In this document: in pieces, positions 9,594-17,599 of the stretch | Layout: each line of letters opens with the position of its first letter | Position numbering within the stretch: the first letter of the stretch is position 1 | DNA from: Verrucomicrobiota bacterium | Lineage (GTDB): Bacteria > Verrucomicrobiota > Verrucomicrobiia > Limisphaerales > AV2 | Direction of reading: 5' to 3' | Assembly: GCA_003218935.1 (NCBI GenBank) | Contig: QHPA01000342.1 | Location: 1-26,025 of the forward strand | Length of the DNA: 26,025 nucleotides | Notes under the pieces: generated by a model | Database searches by the model: none | What the model was told of the DNA's origin: nothing | The model's input: only the letters and a program-made list of their open reading frames with translations | Position numbers and translations under genes: made by a program

Positions 9594-11282
9594 TTAATTT
9601 TGCCGCAAAGAGATTTCCGGGCAATACAGTCCTTTTCGCTCGCGCCGCCACCATTCCCCGCTCGCGCGGCGTGTGGCCACGTCGGTGAAACGATACTCGT
9701 AAAGCACCGCGCGGACAGAGCGCGGCGGTGGGTCGGGAAACGGATTCGTTTGCAGCAATGCCAACACCTCAGGCGAACCTTGCAGCAGGCGGACGAGAAA
9801 ATTCATGAACCATGGCTCGCGGCGATAGTCGCCCAGCGCGGCGAACCACATCTGCCAATCGAGTCGCGGCTGGTGGGGCGCAACGAAGGCGGGGCGCCGC
9901 TTCACCTCGCCCGGCTTCCATTTGAATTCGTAGGGCAGCCAGGTGACGCCGTCGTTGCTGCCTTCGACGATAATTTCCGGCCGTGTTGTCGTCATCACGG
10001 CGAACAGCCCGTAGGAGTTGACCGTGCGGAGCGGGGAGGCCAATCCCAATAGTTGCAGCGCAGGGCGGGGCAGATTTTCCACGCGGAACAATCGGGCCAC
10101 GGTTTCAAGGCCGCTCAGCGCCAGAACGATGGCGGCCAGCGCCGCCACCCCGATGGCGCGAAGCCCCTTCCGCGAACCCACCCCTGACCCATCCCAGAGG
10201 GGGAACTCGACCGGTGCGTCCGCAGGCCGGCGCCCTTCCTCCGGCGGAGCTGGAGTCAGGTTCATAGTCTGTGAGCGGCCCTGGACGGGACGCGGGACCT
10301 CCTCGGGCCGGCTGGCCTCCTTCGGCTGCGACCCGGACGCGACGGGAGGAGGCAGTCGCCTGTTCACGAACGCGGCTGCGGAGGAGGGCAGGAGTCGAAG
10401 CAAGAACGCGTCGTCCAGCAGCAGCAGGCAAACCGCCACGGTGAGCAGGTTGAAGAAGCAGTAGTTGCCGGTCAGGGAAATCAGCAGCATAAACAGGACG
10501 AACGCGCCGCAGGCGATTTGGCGCGCGCGCCGCCCGCAGAAAATCAGGAAGGGCGCCGCCAGTTCGGTGATAAACATGAGAGCGCAACAAGTCCTCTGAA
10601 TCCATAAGGGCAGTTGATGCGCGTACCAGCCAATCCACGTCGGCAACGGTTGCGTTTCGTAGTGAACGGCAAGCGCGGTCAGGTTCCACCACGCCGGGTC
10701 ACGGCTCAGCAGTTTCACTGCGCCGGACATGAACATCAGCCGAAAGAGAAGCCAGCGGCAGAGCCAGAGCACAGTAACCGAAGGCATCGTTTCACGCGAC
10801 AATTTCGGCAGCCACTGCCGCGGAGCGAGAAAGATCGCAAGAAAACCCGACTCCAAGAGCAGAATGTCCCACTGGAAACTGAGAAAATCACGGCAGACCG
10901 TTGAAAGCGACAGGTAAATGGCCCAGAGAAAAAGCAAGTCGAGGACAGGCGCAACGCCCGCGATAAGCAACAACGAAAGGGCGACGCCGGCCGCGCATTG
11001 CAGGTGGAGAAATCCGTCGCTGGCATTGAACCAGCAGAACGTCGGCACCCACCAGCAGCGTTCGGGGCCGAGCCGTTCACTGACGGCTTTGAGATAATCG
11101 GCGACGGGCAATATGCCGTTGTGTCCGATCAGTCCGTCGATCTGCGTCCAGAGGGAGATGAAGGCGATGAGGTAGATGACGCCGAGCACGCGGAGGAAAA
11201 TCCACCGGGAAAGATACAGGGCCGAGCGCTCACTTTGGACCGTGGAAGCGAGTTGCCTGAACCCGTTGACGAGCGGCTGCAT
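9594..11282 (-). CDS. Lipase maturation factor (LMF1-like) membrane protein, copy B
   Basis: A 562-residue paralog of copy A, nearly identical in the C-terminal domain (NSYGLFAVMTTTRPEI, APHQPRLDWQMWFAAL) and clearly related throughout (FLSFQWDILLLESGF, RLMFMSGAVKLLSRD, NLTALAVHYETQPLP). The hydrophobic helices imply an inner-membrane protein; by analogy with animal LMF1 it may assist folding or release of exported proteins, which is inference only. It differs from copy A by about 55 extra residues (~315-373), a Pro-, Glu- and Gly-rich stretch between two membrane segments that reads like a translated dispersed repeat (see 10164-10340). Starts at ATG 11282, 39 bp after the methyltransferase stop; 41 bp separates its stop from copy A. 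The tandem arrangement points to local gene duplication. Confidence 0.85.
   Translation of the reverse strand: MQPLVNGFRQLASTVQSERSALYLSRWIFLRVLGVIYLIAFISLWTQIDGLIGHNGILPVADYLKAVSERLGPERCWWVPTFCWFNASDGFLHLQCAAGVALSLLLIAGVAPVLDLLFLWAIYLSLSTVCRDFLSFQWDILLLESGFLAIFLAPRQWLPKLSRETMPSVTVLWLCRWLLFRLMFMSGAVKLLSRDPAWWNLTALAVHYETQPLPTWIGWYAHQLPLWIQRTCCALMFITELAAPFLIFCGRRARQIACGAFVLFMLLISLTGNYCFFNLLTVAVCLLLLDDAFLLRLLPSSAAAFVNRRLPPPVASGSQPKEASRPEEVPRPVQGRSQTMNLTPAPPEEGRRPADAPVEFPLWDGSGVGSRKGLRAIGVAALAAIVLALSGLETVARLFRVENLPRPALQLLGLASPLRTVNSYGLFAVMTTTRPEIIVEGSNDGVTWLPYEFKWKPGEVKRRPAFVAPHQPRLDWQMWFAALGDYRREPWFMNFLVRLLQGSPEVLALLQTNPFPDPPPRSVRAVLYEYRFTDVATRRASGEWWRRERKGLYCPEISLRQN
10164..10340 (-). repeat. 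Repeat-like in-frame insertion within LMF copy B
   Basis: This segment encodes residues ~315-373 of LMF copy B and has no counterpart in copy A. The translation changes abruptly from membrane protein to low-complexity text (MNLTPAPPEEGRRPADAPVE, then PLWDGSGVGS). Its DNA ends in GGGATGGGTCAGGGGTGGG on the minus strand. This resembles a GC-rich dispersed intergenic repeat that I remember from Verrucomicrobia and Planctomycetes genomes. I cannot confirm copy number without a genome. Confidence 0.5.
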
Positions 11283-11321
11283 CCGGGGCGGAACTGGTGT
11301 GGTGTAACTAACGCTGCGTTA

Positions 11322-12107
11322 CTATGGTTTCGGCGAATTCACTGACCTGGCGGGCTGCGCTTTCTTTTTGAAAATGATGATGTGCTGCCAGGGCAGCGTT
11401 TCGATGGTTTCCATCCATTCGAGCGGCTGCACGGACATTTCCTTGCGCACCTGGGCTGCGGACATCTTATGGACTTCTTTGATGGGCACTTTCGGGTCCT
11501 CGGCGCGGAACTCGACGAAGACGACGCGCCCGTCCGGCTTCAGGGCCTGGCAAATCGCTTGAAGCATTTCGCAGGGATGATCGAATTCGTGATAGACGTC
11601 CACCATCAGGACCAGATCCAGCGAGTTGCTCTTCAGCTTCGGGTCGGTGATGGTGCCAAGCACACCTTTGACGTTCGTGATTTTCCGCTCCGCCATTTTT
11701 TTGGCGAGCAGGTCGAGCATTTCCTGCTGGATATCGACGGCGTAAACGAAGCCGCTTTCGCCGACCGCTTTCGCCATGCGCCAACTGTAGTAGCCGGTGC
11801 CCGCGCCGATATCCGCCACGGCGTCGCCCGGTTTGAGCTTCAGCGCTTCGAGCAGAAGTTCCGGTTTCTCCTCGTCTTCGCGTTCCGGGCGTTCCAGCCA
11901 GTCCGCCGCCTGATGGCCCATGACGTGGGCGATTTCGCGGCCGAGGTAAAATTTGCCGATGCCGTTGGGGTCGTGTTGCTGACGGTATTCGTAACGCGTG
12001 TCGGCATTAACCTTCAGCTTTTCTTCCGCAGCGGGAATGGCGGCCGACAGACTGCCGAACAGGCAGGGCAAAAGAACCTGGAAAGCAAGGCACGTGTGAA
12101 TTCTCAT
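11322..12107 (-). CDS. Class I SAM-dependent methyltransferase with a signal peptide
   Basis: A 261-residue Rossmann-fold methyltransferase. SAM-binding motif I is VADIGAGTGYY (97-107), the acidic residue binding the ribose is Asp125 (YAVDIQ), and LMVDVYHEFDHP (167-178) follows as the post-II segment. Homologs I recall share the whole arrangement, including GIGKFYLGREIAHVMGHQ before the domain. The first ~27 residues look like a Sec signal peptide (MRIHTCLAFQVLLPCLFGSL then SAAIPAAE). This is odd, because SAM is a cytoplasmic cofactor. Either the leader is a membrane anchor or the protein works outside on an unexpected substrate. The substrate is unknown. It sits in the minus-strand cluster, 62 bp after the DNRLRE gene and 39 bp before LMF copy B. 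Confidence 0.85.
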   Translation of the reverse strand: MRIHTCLAFQVLLPCLFGSLSAAIPAAEEKLKVNADTRYEYRQQHDPNGIGKFYLGREIAHVMGHQAADWLERPEREDEEKPELLLEALKLKPGDAVADIGAGTGYYSWRMAKAVGESGFVYAVDIQQEMLDLLAKKMAERKITNVKGVLGTITDPKLKSNSLDLVLMVDVYHEFDHPCEMLQAICQALKPDGRVVFVEFRAEDPKVPIKEVHKMSAAQVRKEMSVQPLEWMETIETLPWQHIIIFKKKAQPARSVNSPKP

Positions 12108-12169
12108 GCGCCGAGGCTAGGCTGAATTCGGTTTGAGTTCAACCCGCTGAACAGACTTCCCGTTCGCGC

Positions 12170-13111
12170 TCACGGCAGGCGCAGACGATAAAACCGTTGT
12201 TGGTCGGCTACCGAGTCGAAGACGGTCACGTTGGTCGCATAGGGTTGGGCGACGAGGTTGGTGAACGTTAACCAATCAGTTAAAGCAGAGAGCGAGTCGC
12301 GAAATTCGACTGCGTAAGCCTGATCGGCCTGGGCCATAAACGCCAGATTCAACTGTCCGTTCGTGACGGTGATGAGATCGATTTCCGGCGGCGGCACGTA
12401 TTCAATCAAGAGCTGGGGCGCGTTTCCCGCGTCTTCGCGCGAAGCGAAGCGACGCGCGGTGAAGTTGGCTTCTTCCGATCGGCAAATGAGCATCCAGCCG
12501 AAGTTCGTCGCCGGATCATCCACCCAGGACTGCACATCCGCCACCAGTGCCGGGGTCGAGAGGAACGTGTAGGGTGAATCACCGAAGCCATAGACGAATG
12601 TCTCAGCACTGATCTCCGGCGCAAAATCGTTGGTGGCAGCGCCGCCCGGAACCGTCCAAGTGTTCGTCGTGAAGGCGAAGCGATAATTCCACGTGGCTTC
12701 GCCGGCTGTCGCCGGCGCACCTTGACCCGGGTGAACCGTATCGGGCGATTCCTTGTCGCCCTCTCCCCAAGGTTTCAGAACCCGATGCAGGCCGAAAGAC
12801 GATGACGTGTAACCGTCCTTGGGCTGACCGCTGATCACGACAACAAAATCGACCTTCGTGATATGTGAGCCTGGAGGAATCTGGCCGGTCGGGTCGAAAC
12901 GAAAGAGGCCCCGATTGCGGGTGAAGTTCTGCGTCGTGCCGGCGTTGACAATCAGGGCGCCGCCAAGGTTGTAGTCAGGCGCCGTCTCAATGAGCGTGGT
13001 GTCGGCGATCGAAGTGAGTACAGCGGAATCGGCCTGCAGTGTCGGAAGTTGCAAACCGAGAGCCACACTACCGGCAAGGCCGAGGATGAATCGGAGAATT
13101 CGGGTTGACAC
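12170..13111 (-). CDS. Secreted DNRLRE-domain protein
   Basis: A 313-residue exported protein. A signal peptide covers about residues 1-28 (RFILGLAGSVALGLQL, cleavage near LQA|DS). Residues ~30-240 match the DNRLRE domain, a jelly-roll-like beta domain of extracellular proteins: SIADTTLIETAPDYNLGG, RNRGLFRFD, then LVADVQSWVDDPATNFGWML and APQLLIEY. The C-terminal ~70 residues (YAVEFRDSLSALTDWLTF to RFYRLRLP) form the verrucomicrobial 'SxxLxxW…FYRL' module. No catalytic motif is seen, so a structural, adhesive or surface role is likely. Start is GTG 13111. It lies between DUF1501 (39 bp upstream) and the methyltransferase (62 bp downstream) in one transcription direction. Confidence 0.85.
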   Translation of the reverse strand: MSTRILRFILGLAGSVALGLQLPTLQADSAVLTSIADTTLIETAPDYNLGGALIVNAGTTQNFTRNRGLFRFDPTGQIPPGSHITKVDFVVVISGQPKDGYTSSSFGLHRVLKPWGEGDKESPDTVHPGQGAPATAGEATWNYRFAFTTNTWTVPGGAATNDFAPEISAETFVYGFGDSPYTFLSTPALVADVQSWVDDPATNFGWMLICRSEEANFTARRFASREDAGNAPQLLIEYVPPPEIDLITVTNGQLNLAFMAQADQAYAVEFRDSLSALTDWLTFTNLVAQPYATNVTVFDSVADQQRFYRLRLP

Positions 13112-13150
13112 GCCAGGAGTTTAGCCGGCGCCCGGTCCGGAAGGCAACGA

Positions 13151-14779
13151 TTAGACGATGATGTCCGGCTCGCCAATGATGGGAGTGTTATCAACGGCCG
13201 AAGTCCCGCCCGTCTGGAGGTGTTCGCCTGTAACCGCGTAGCCCGGAATGATGCGGTTCAACTGGTTTTGCGTCGCGCCCAGATGGTCGCGGATCAGCTT
13301 GCCTAGCACTGAGCGATAATCGTGAACCCGTTTCAGATAGCGGCTGCTCGCGCCGAACATCGAACCGGTCTGTCCCGTGATCCAGGGGACCGAATTGCTG
13401 GGATGACAGCCGAAAACGCCGGTGCTGCTGCCGCCCTTGTTGTAACCTTTGACGGCGCCGCCGGCGACGAACATGACGCCCGCTTCGGCATGGTCGGTGC
13501 CGCGGTCGGAGTTTTCCACCGTGGTACGGCCGAATTCCGACAGCGTGATGATCGCGAGATTGTTCCAGGTCGCCTTATCGGCATAGTTGAGGAAATACTT
13601 TCGCAGCGCGTACATCGCCCAGGCAATGCGTCGTTGCAGATTGGGATGACTGCCGGCGAGAGTACCTTGCGCGACGTGTGTGTCGAAGCCGCCCATTTCG
13701 GTGCCCGCGACGATGGCGTTGGTCTTGTTGAGAATCAGCGCCGCTGCCTTGAGGCTGTTGAAAAAGCTGTAGGCGCCGGTATCCACGACGTATTTTTGGG
13801 CGTCGGTCGCGCCTCCGGTAACTCGCCGCCAGCCGCCATTTTTATCGTTGGTCGTGGGGAACAGATAATAGCCACCGGTGGCAGCATTGGCCCAGGTCGT
13901 GTCGTTGTCGGTGCCCGGGTCGTCGCGGAACGTGTTGCCGGACTCGGTGAAATTGAGCGAGGCAAAAATAGAGAGCGTGTCGCTGAGGTTCTTGTATTGG
14001 AGGTTCAACAACTCCCGGTTTTTCTTGTCGGGAAACGGGAATCCGTTCGCGTTGGTGACGGCATTGTCCGCTTTCGTGTTGCCGACGGTTGTGTTCGGGA
14101 TGCCGAGCAGATTGTAGCGGTTCGGATCGCTGAGGTTCGTCATCGCCGCAGCCGACCCGCGCAGGATCAACGGCAGGCTGGATTGGAACGAAACGCCGGT
14201 GAGGGGATTGGTGTTGGCCAATCCGGACTCCACCATGGCTCGATACAGGATGCCGTCCTTTACCAGGTTGTTGTTGGGGTTGCCAGTTTCCCAATAGTTC
14301 TGCGAGTCAAAGTGGGAACGCGATTGCTTCGGGTAGCCGACCCGATGGACCAGCGCGAGGTCGCCGGCGTTGTACACCGGCGCGAGGAATTTCAGCGAGG
14401 GATGGAGCGCGGCAAACCCGTTGCCGAGGCGGATCGCGTTGGCGTAGCCGAAGGTCGGGTCCGTGGGGGCCGCGCTGATCGGTAAATCACAGGAGCCGAT
14501 CGCGGAGTAGTCGGTCAGCGAATCGGCTGGAATCTTCAAGGTAGGCCGGGAAGTTGCATAAGCGCTGTCCTGGATCGGGATGACCGAGTTGAGGGAATCA
14601 TTGGCGCCTCGCAGAAAGATGAAGAGCAGTTTCTTCCCGTTCAGTCCGATGGTGCCTTCGGCCAGCGCCCGCTTCACCACCAGAGGAATATCAACGAGCG
14701 TGGACAGGGCGACGCCCAATCCGACTTTGAAGCTGCGATCCAGGAAACCGCGGCGTGTGATGATGTTGAAGTGTTGCAT
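13151..14779 (-). CDS. DUF1501 domain protein with Tat-type leader
   Basis: A 542-residue protein of the DUF1501 family, distantly related to sulfatases and alkaline phosphatases and abundant in Planctomycetes and Verrucomicrobia. The N-terminus has a twin-arginine motif, TRRGFLDRS (Arg9-Arg10), before a hydrophobic stretch (VGLGVALSTLVDIPLVV), so export in folded form through the Tat system is expected. Domain landmarks include KLLFIFLRGANDSLNSVIP (~49-67), GMEMGGFDTH-like GTEMGGFDTHVAQG, IITLSEFGRTTVENSDRGTD and HAEAGVMFVAGGAVKG near the C-terminal half, where family members keep conserved Asp, His and Glu. The biochemical function is unknown. It follows DUF1800 by 36 bp; the two families are habitually adjacent and presumably act together at the cell surface. 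The ATG at 14779 places the Tat motif correctly. Confidence 0.92.
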   Translation of the reverse strand: MQHFNIITRRGFLDRSFKVGLGVALSTLVDIPLVVKRALAEGTIGLNGKKLLFIFLRGANDSLNSVIPIQDSAYATSRPTLKIPADSLTDYSAIGSCDLPISAAPTDPTFGYANAIRLGNGFAALHPSLKFLAPVYNAGDLALVHRVGYPKQSRSHFDSQNYWETGNPNNNLVKDGILYRAMVESGLANTNPLTGVSFQSSLPLILRGSAAAMTNLSDPNRYNLLGIPNTTVGNTKADNAVTNANGFPFPDKKNRELLNLQYKNLSDTLSIFASLNFTESGNTFRDDPGTDNDTTWANAATGGYYLFPTTNDKNGGWRRVTGGATDAQKYVVDTGAYSFFNSLKAAALILNKTNAIVAGTEMGGFDTHVAQGTLAGSHPNLQRRIAWAMYALRKYFLNYADKATWNNLAIITLSEFGRTTVENSDRGTDHAEAGVMFVAGGAVKGYNKGGSSTGVFGCHPSNSVPWITGQTGSMFGASSRYLKRVHDYRSVLGKLIRDHLGATQNQLNRIIPGYAVTGEHLQTGGTSAVDNTPIIGEPDIIV

Positions 14780-14815
14780 AGGCTAGTTGGTTGGTCGAAT
14801 AGTCGGTTGAAAATC

Positions 14816-17272
14816 CTATTGTTCCTGGAAACGCGGGGAGGTCATCAGCGCGGAAACCATGCCGCGGACACGCGTGTCGTAATTCACGCTGGTGTTGCCC
14901 AATCCGCTGAACGGCGTTGAATTTGCGGACGAATCGGCGCTGCCATCGTTCAAGAATTTGATGGCTGCGGTGCGATAAACATCCAGGTTGGCCTTGCCCT
15001 CGCCCGGGAACAGGATGTCGAGGAAATAGTCGGCCACCGCGCCGGCGTCGTTCCAGTTAGCGCCGGGTAACTTGGCCTTCAGCAGGGCGACAGGATCGGC
15101 GGTACTGTTACCCGCATCGCCCCGGCCGTTTTGCCCAGGCGCGATCAGGAAAGCCTGGATGTAACGGACCCGCTCGGCCAGGGTGCCGGCGCTGATCCAC
15201 GCAGGCCCCGCTTCCGGATAACCGTTGGGCTCGGCCCGGTCGAAGAGAAGCATCGTTCCCATCCGGCTCAGCGGACTGCCCACGCCGCTGGCAGTGGAGT
15301 CCAGGCTGGTCGTAAACGTTCCATTGGTGTACGCCGCTCGAAGCGACCGGACCGCGCTGATGGCATATTCGAGCGGTGTTTTGACTTTTTGCATGGAACC
15401 GCCGTGGCTGCGGAACAGGTCGGAGTTGAAAATGACACTCAGCACCTCGCGAATCTGCCCTTTGGGACTGCCGTTCTCCCACGCTGCCATGCATTGTTTG
15501 ATCAACTGCCCTTCAGGAGCCAGGTTCGGATCCGTGTAATCATAAACACCGTGCACGAAGTCATCGTGGACAAACAACCGGCAAAGTTTGACGCTGATAT
15601 ATTCCTGCGCGAACGGCTGGTTCGCAAGGTGGGCGATGACGTCATAGCCGTCGGTAATGCCATTGGCGCCGCTGCGCGCCGGAAGGGTAAGCTGATAGTT
15701 GCGACCCGCGTAAGGAGGTCCGAACCGTGCAGGAACGGTCTTGTTGGGAAAGATCGTCTTGGCACTGGTGTTGTGATTCCCCTGCTTATATTGGAACGAC
15801 CAGACGCCCACCAGGTTTGACACGGCCACGCCGGGGTTCAACGCCCGCAGGTCCGTCGCGAGCGGATTAAACTCGTTGGTCGGGTCCATGATGTTCACCG
15901 ACCAGCCCGTCCAGGCCCGCGACATCACCGTGATGTCATTCTGGTCATAACCGTTGTCCACGCCAAACGTGAAAAGTTCCTGCAACTCGCGGGCGTAGTT
16001 CTCGTTGGCGATGTTGCCGCTGTTGCCCTTGCTGTTGACCGTGTCGAGATAGATGATCATCGCTGCGCTTTCGGCACTGATCTTCAACAGGTCGTAGAAC
16101 GTGCATTGCGGGTTCATGAGCGCCTGGCGCCAGCGTTGGTTCTCTTTGAATTCGAGCTGGGTGGCGAGTTGCGCCGTCTTGTTCCCGTCGTTGTAATAGT
16201 TGGAGAAGTAGTCGCTCGACTTGGAGTACTGCGTGACAAAATGGTTTTCAAGGAACTGATCGAGCACTTCGAGCAGTTGCCGCCCGGACTGAACGCCGCG
16301 CTGGACGTGCCACCCGCGGAGGTCATCGATGAAGGCCGCTCCGTAATCCAGTCTCGTCCTCAGAGAAAGCGGATAAGGCGTGCTCGTAACCCCGCTGCCG
16401 GAGAGCCGCACGGTCAAGCTGCTCAGTTGGTTGTTGGTGCCCGGCAGCAACCAATAACTCAATGCGTATCGCGAGTTCGTCAGCGGGCCTTGGATTGACT
16501 GCCAAATCGATGAGCCCTGGGTCGTGCCACCGCTACGGGCGACAACATGCAGTGAGGCGCCACCCGAATGACTCTGATCGGTGGAGATGGCGGACCCCGC
16601 GTGGTTGGGGGATACCACCCAATCGTTAGTGGTGAGTGGGGACTGGAAATCACCGTTGCGGACCAGGTTGACGCCCACGCCGGGGTTCGCCCCAGCCACG
16701 AACTGGATGTCATCAACGAAACAGTCGCCCGGCGTGTTGAGGTAGATGTAGAGGTTACTGCTCGAAGCAGTTCCAGTGGCGGTAAAGTATTGCCAGCCGG
16801 AACCGAAGTTCGTTGTCACGTCATCGATCGGCAGGCTCTCGTCGATCTTTTCAGGCGCAAGCTGTTCCAGGATATATTTGTCTGGACCCATGGCCCGTAC
16901 ACGCTCCAGTTCGTCAGGCGTCGGTCCGTACGCCAGGCGGTTCAAGACATTCGCAACGAGCAAGTCGTTGGTGCTCAGCGGCACAGCTTGCAGTCGATGA
17001 AATCCAATGCCGTTGCCCATCGGTGCAGTCCAGTCAAACCCACCCAGGTTCCCAGAGATGTCCTCGACAAAGGGCTGCGAAAGATCACCGGCGCGCAGGA
17101 CCTTGTACTGGAAGGTGGCGGGGTAAGGAGTCCAACTAATCCTCTCTTGACCGTTGCTCAAAGTGACCTTGCTAATGACCGGCGGTGGCGGGTCGCCAGC
17201 AGAAACGGACCTCTGGAAAGACGCGCAGACGGATAAGGTCAAAAGGAGCGCAAAAGTTCGGGGAGCTGTCAT
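14816..17272 (-). CDS. DUF1800 domain protein with an inserted carbohydrate-binding-like domain
   Basis: An 818-residue secreted protein, first gene of the minus-strand cluster. Start ATG 17272 gives a normal Sec leader (TFALLLTLSVCASFQRSVSA); the frame remains open to 17350, but that extension would spoil the leader and run into the promoter. Residues ~30-100 are a beta domain. DUF1800 begins near residue 105 (VANVLNRLAYGPTPDELERV) and is interrupted at about 150-305 by a jelly-roll insertion (NLVRNGDFQSPLTTNDWVVS, SIWQSIQGPL, YALSYWLLPG) that resembles CBM4/9-type binding domains. It then resumes, with NENYARELQELFTFGV and AWTGW around 423-457 and NQPFAQEYISVKLCRLFVHD further on. The DUF1800 function is unknown. 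DUF1501 follows after 36 bp. The upstream promoter at 17349-17378 fits this start. Confidence 0.9.
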   Translation of the reverse strand: MTAPRTFALLLTLSVCASFQRSVSAGDPPPPVISKVTLSNGQERISWTPYPATFQYKVLRAGDLSQPFVEDISGNLGGFDWTAPMGNGIGFHRLQAVPLSTNDLLVANVLNRLAYGPTPDELERVRAMGPDKYILEQLAPEKIDESLPIDDVTTNFGSGWQYFTATGTASSSNLYIYLNTPGDCFVDDIQFVAGANPGVGVNLVRNGDFQSPLTTNDWVVSPNHAGSAISTDQSHSGGASLHVVARSGGTTQGSSIWQSIQGPLTNSRYALSYWLLPGTNNQLSSLTVRLSGSGVTSTPYPLSLRTRLDYGAAFIDDLRGWHVQRGVQSGRQLLEVLDQFLENHFVTQYSKSSDYFSNYYNDGNKTAQLATQLEFKENQRWRQALMNPQCTFYDLLKISAESAAMIIYLDTVNSKGNSGNIANENYARELQELFTFGVDNGYDQNDITVMSRAWTGWSVNIMDPTNEFNPLATDLRALNPGVAVSNLVGVWSFQYKQGNHNTSAKTIFPNKTVPARFGPPYAGRNYQLTLPARSGANGITDGYDVIAHLANQPFAQEYISVKLCRLFVHDDFVHGVYDYTDPNLAPEGQLIKQCMAAWENGSPKGQIREVLSVIFNSDLFRSHGGSMQKVKTPLEYAISAVRSLRAAYTNGTFTTSLDSTASGVGSPLSRMGTMLLFDRAEPNGYPEAGPAWISAGTLAERVRYIQAFLIAPGQNGRGDAGNSTADPVALLKAKLPGANWNDAGAVADYFLDILFPGEGKANLDVYRTAAIKFLNDGSADSSANSTPFSGLGNTSVNYDTRVRGMVSALMTSPRFQEQ

Positions 17273-17348
17273 AGGCTTGCCTGGTTTGGTTGAACTGATG
17301 ACCGCATGACGATCGAAAAAGCAGCACTCTTTATGCCTGATTCTATGC

Positions 17349-17378
17349 ATGATACAAAGATGTCGAAAACAATGTCAT
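17349..17378 (-). promoter_or_regulatory. Promoter of the DUF1800-DUF1501-DNRLRE-MT-LMF-LMF cluster
   Basis: On the minus strand ATGACA (complement of 17373-17378) and TATCAT (complement of 17349-17354) are separated by 18 bp. Each matches the sigma-70 consensus at 5 of 6 positions, making this the best promoter candidate in the window. The predicted RNA start near 17342 leaves a leader of about 70 nt before ATG 17272. Confidence 0.5.
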
Positions 17379-17432
17379 TCCTGAATCCATCAGCGACTTA
17401 TGTCCGAACACGAGTCAAAAAGAGCACTGAAT

Positions 17433-17450
17433 CGGACAAAAAAGTGTCCG
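17433..17450. promoter_or_regulatory. Operator-like dyad upstream of the cluster promoter
   Basis: CGGACA (17433-17438) and TGTCCG (17445-17450) form a perfect 6-bp inverted repeat with an A-rich 6-bp centre. A third TGTCCG lies at 17401-17406, between the dyad and the promoter. The position, roughly 55 bp upstream of the -35 box, suits an activator site. It could instead be a weak hairpin; the plus strand continues CTTTT, but no plus-strand gene ends here. Confidence 0.3.
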
Positions 17451-17599
17451 CTTTTGATCCAACAAACTTGCCCGAACCCAATCAATGACTTTCTGCCCCA
17501 GGCAAGACATCCGAAGTATAGGAATTCGGGTCTGCAACGCAAGCTTCTCGGGCGCTGGATTCACCCGCGGGCGCAACCCGGCACCACCGAGGAGGGGGT

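Larger units (their letters stand above)
17273..17599. other. Intergenic region between the L,D-transpeptidase and the DUF1800 gene
   Basis: This 327-bp stretch is more AT-rich than its surroundings in the half next to DUF1800. It holds a promoter-like pair (17349-17378), an 18-bp dyad (17433-17450) and a further TGTCCG half-site (17401-17406). The half nearer the transpeptidase stop has no convincing terminator, only a weak GC-rich inverted repeat near 17565-17582. No coding frame is convincing in it. Confidence 0.55.

Noticed and set aside
13322..14485. Plus-strand open frame of 387 codons inside the DUF1501 gene
   Set aside because: It is Val-, Gly- and Arg-rich antisense text with no domain, while the minus strand encodes a well-matched DUF1501 protein with a Tat motif.
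17433..17455. Rho-independent terminator on the plus strand (CGGAC stem then CTTTT)
   Set aside because: No plus-strand gene ends nearby, the stem is short with an A-rich loop and the T-run has only four bases. An operator-like dyad fits the context better.
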